5,302 nt of DNA from CADCTB01 sp038231955 (GTDB lineage: Bacteria; Actinomycetota; Acidimicrobiia; Acidimicrobiales; AC-14): contig JBBSIS010000217.1 of the NCBI GenBank assembly GCA_038231955.1, positions 1-5,302 of the forward strand, given 5' to 3'. Below are positions 5,270-5,302 of the stretch, piece by piece (position 1 is the stretch's first letter; every line of letters begins with the position of its first letter). The position numbers and the translations under genes were made by a program. The notes under the pieces were generated by a model. That model made no database searches. It was not told where the DNA came from and was given only the letters and a program-made list of their open reading frames with translations.

Positions 5270-5302
5270 GTGGAGTGGATCACGGTGGGCGAACCGGAGG
5301 TG
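5270..5302 (+). CDS. 5' end of an unidentified gene (partial)
   Basis: An open frame from GTG 5270 runs to the window edge without a stop and reads MEWITVGEPEV. Only 11 codons are present, so no family can be assigned. The start is proposed because of the TAAAGT -10-like element seven bases upstream. It may not be a gene start if the real frame differs. Confidence 0.4.
   Translation, partial: MEWITVGEPEV

Noticed and set aside
1..5302. CRISPR array, restriction or toxin-antitoxin system
   Set aside because: No regularly spaced repeat array and no matching protein motifs are present; the window is mostly housekeeping genes plus one intron end.

Overview
The window is GC-rich (about 68-70% by eye, with strong G/C at third codon positions) and looks like a high-GC actinobacterium. 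The gene content, a GG-rich tRNA-Pro without encoded CCA and a possible leaderless TANNNT promoter fit an Acidimicrobiia-like lineage, but this placement is an inference from style and remembered homologues, not a database result.

Layout, left to right. (1) Positions 1-222 are the 3' end of a group II intron: the last 37 codons of its reverse transcriptase/maturase, then RNA domain V and domain VI. (2) About two bases after the apparent intron end, an ATG opens a complete PDZ/radical-SAM/DUF512 iron-sulfur protein (225-1619). (3) An 88-base gap holds an imperfect in-frame tandem repeat and a possible 34-codon micro-ORF that overlaps the stop of the gene before it and the start of the gene after it. 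(4) der, the double-GTPase ribosome assembly factor (1717-3033), ends on a perfect 9-bp hairpin. (5) A membrane-anchored SpoIIE/PP2C-type serine phosphatase (3054-4136) is followed three bases later by a 66-residue zinc-ribbon membrane microprotein (4140-4340). (6) A convergent gene encodes a secreted L,D-transpeptidase with a peptidoglycan-binding domain (4362-5018, minus strand). (7) tRNA-Pro(GGG) (5085-5159) is followed by a long hairpin, two 10-bp direct repeats spaced 11 bp apart, and the first 11 codons of a gene that may be transcribed without a leader.

The plus-strand genes from 225 to 4340 are close enough to form one operon: an uncharacterised Fe-S protein, Der, and a phosphatase/zinc-ribbon pair. 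The DUF512-der adjacency is, as I recall, widespread in Gram-positive bacteria and suggests a shared link to translation or envelope homeostasis. The most unusual points are the intron sitting directly against the start codon of the DUF512 gene, the overlapping micro-ORF between DUF512 and der, and the helically phased repeats beside the tRNA. No wholly new defence or mobile system can be supported from this sequence alone.
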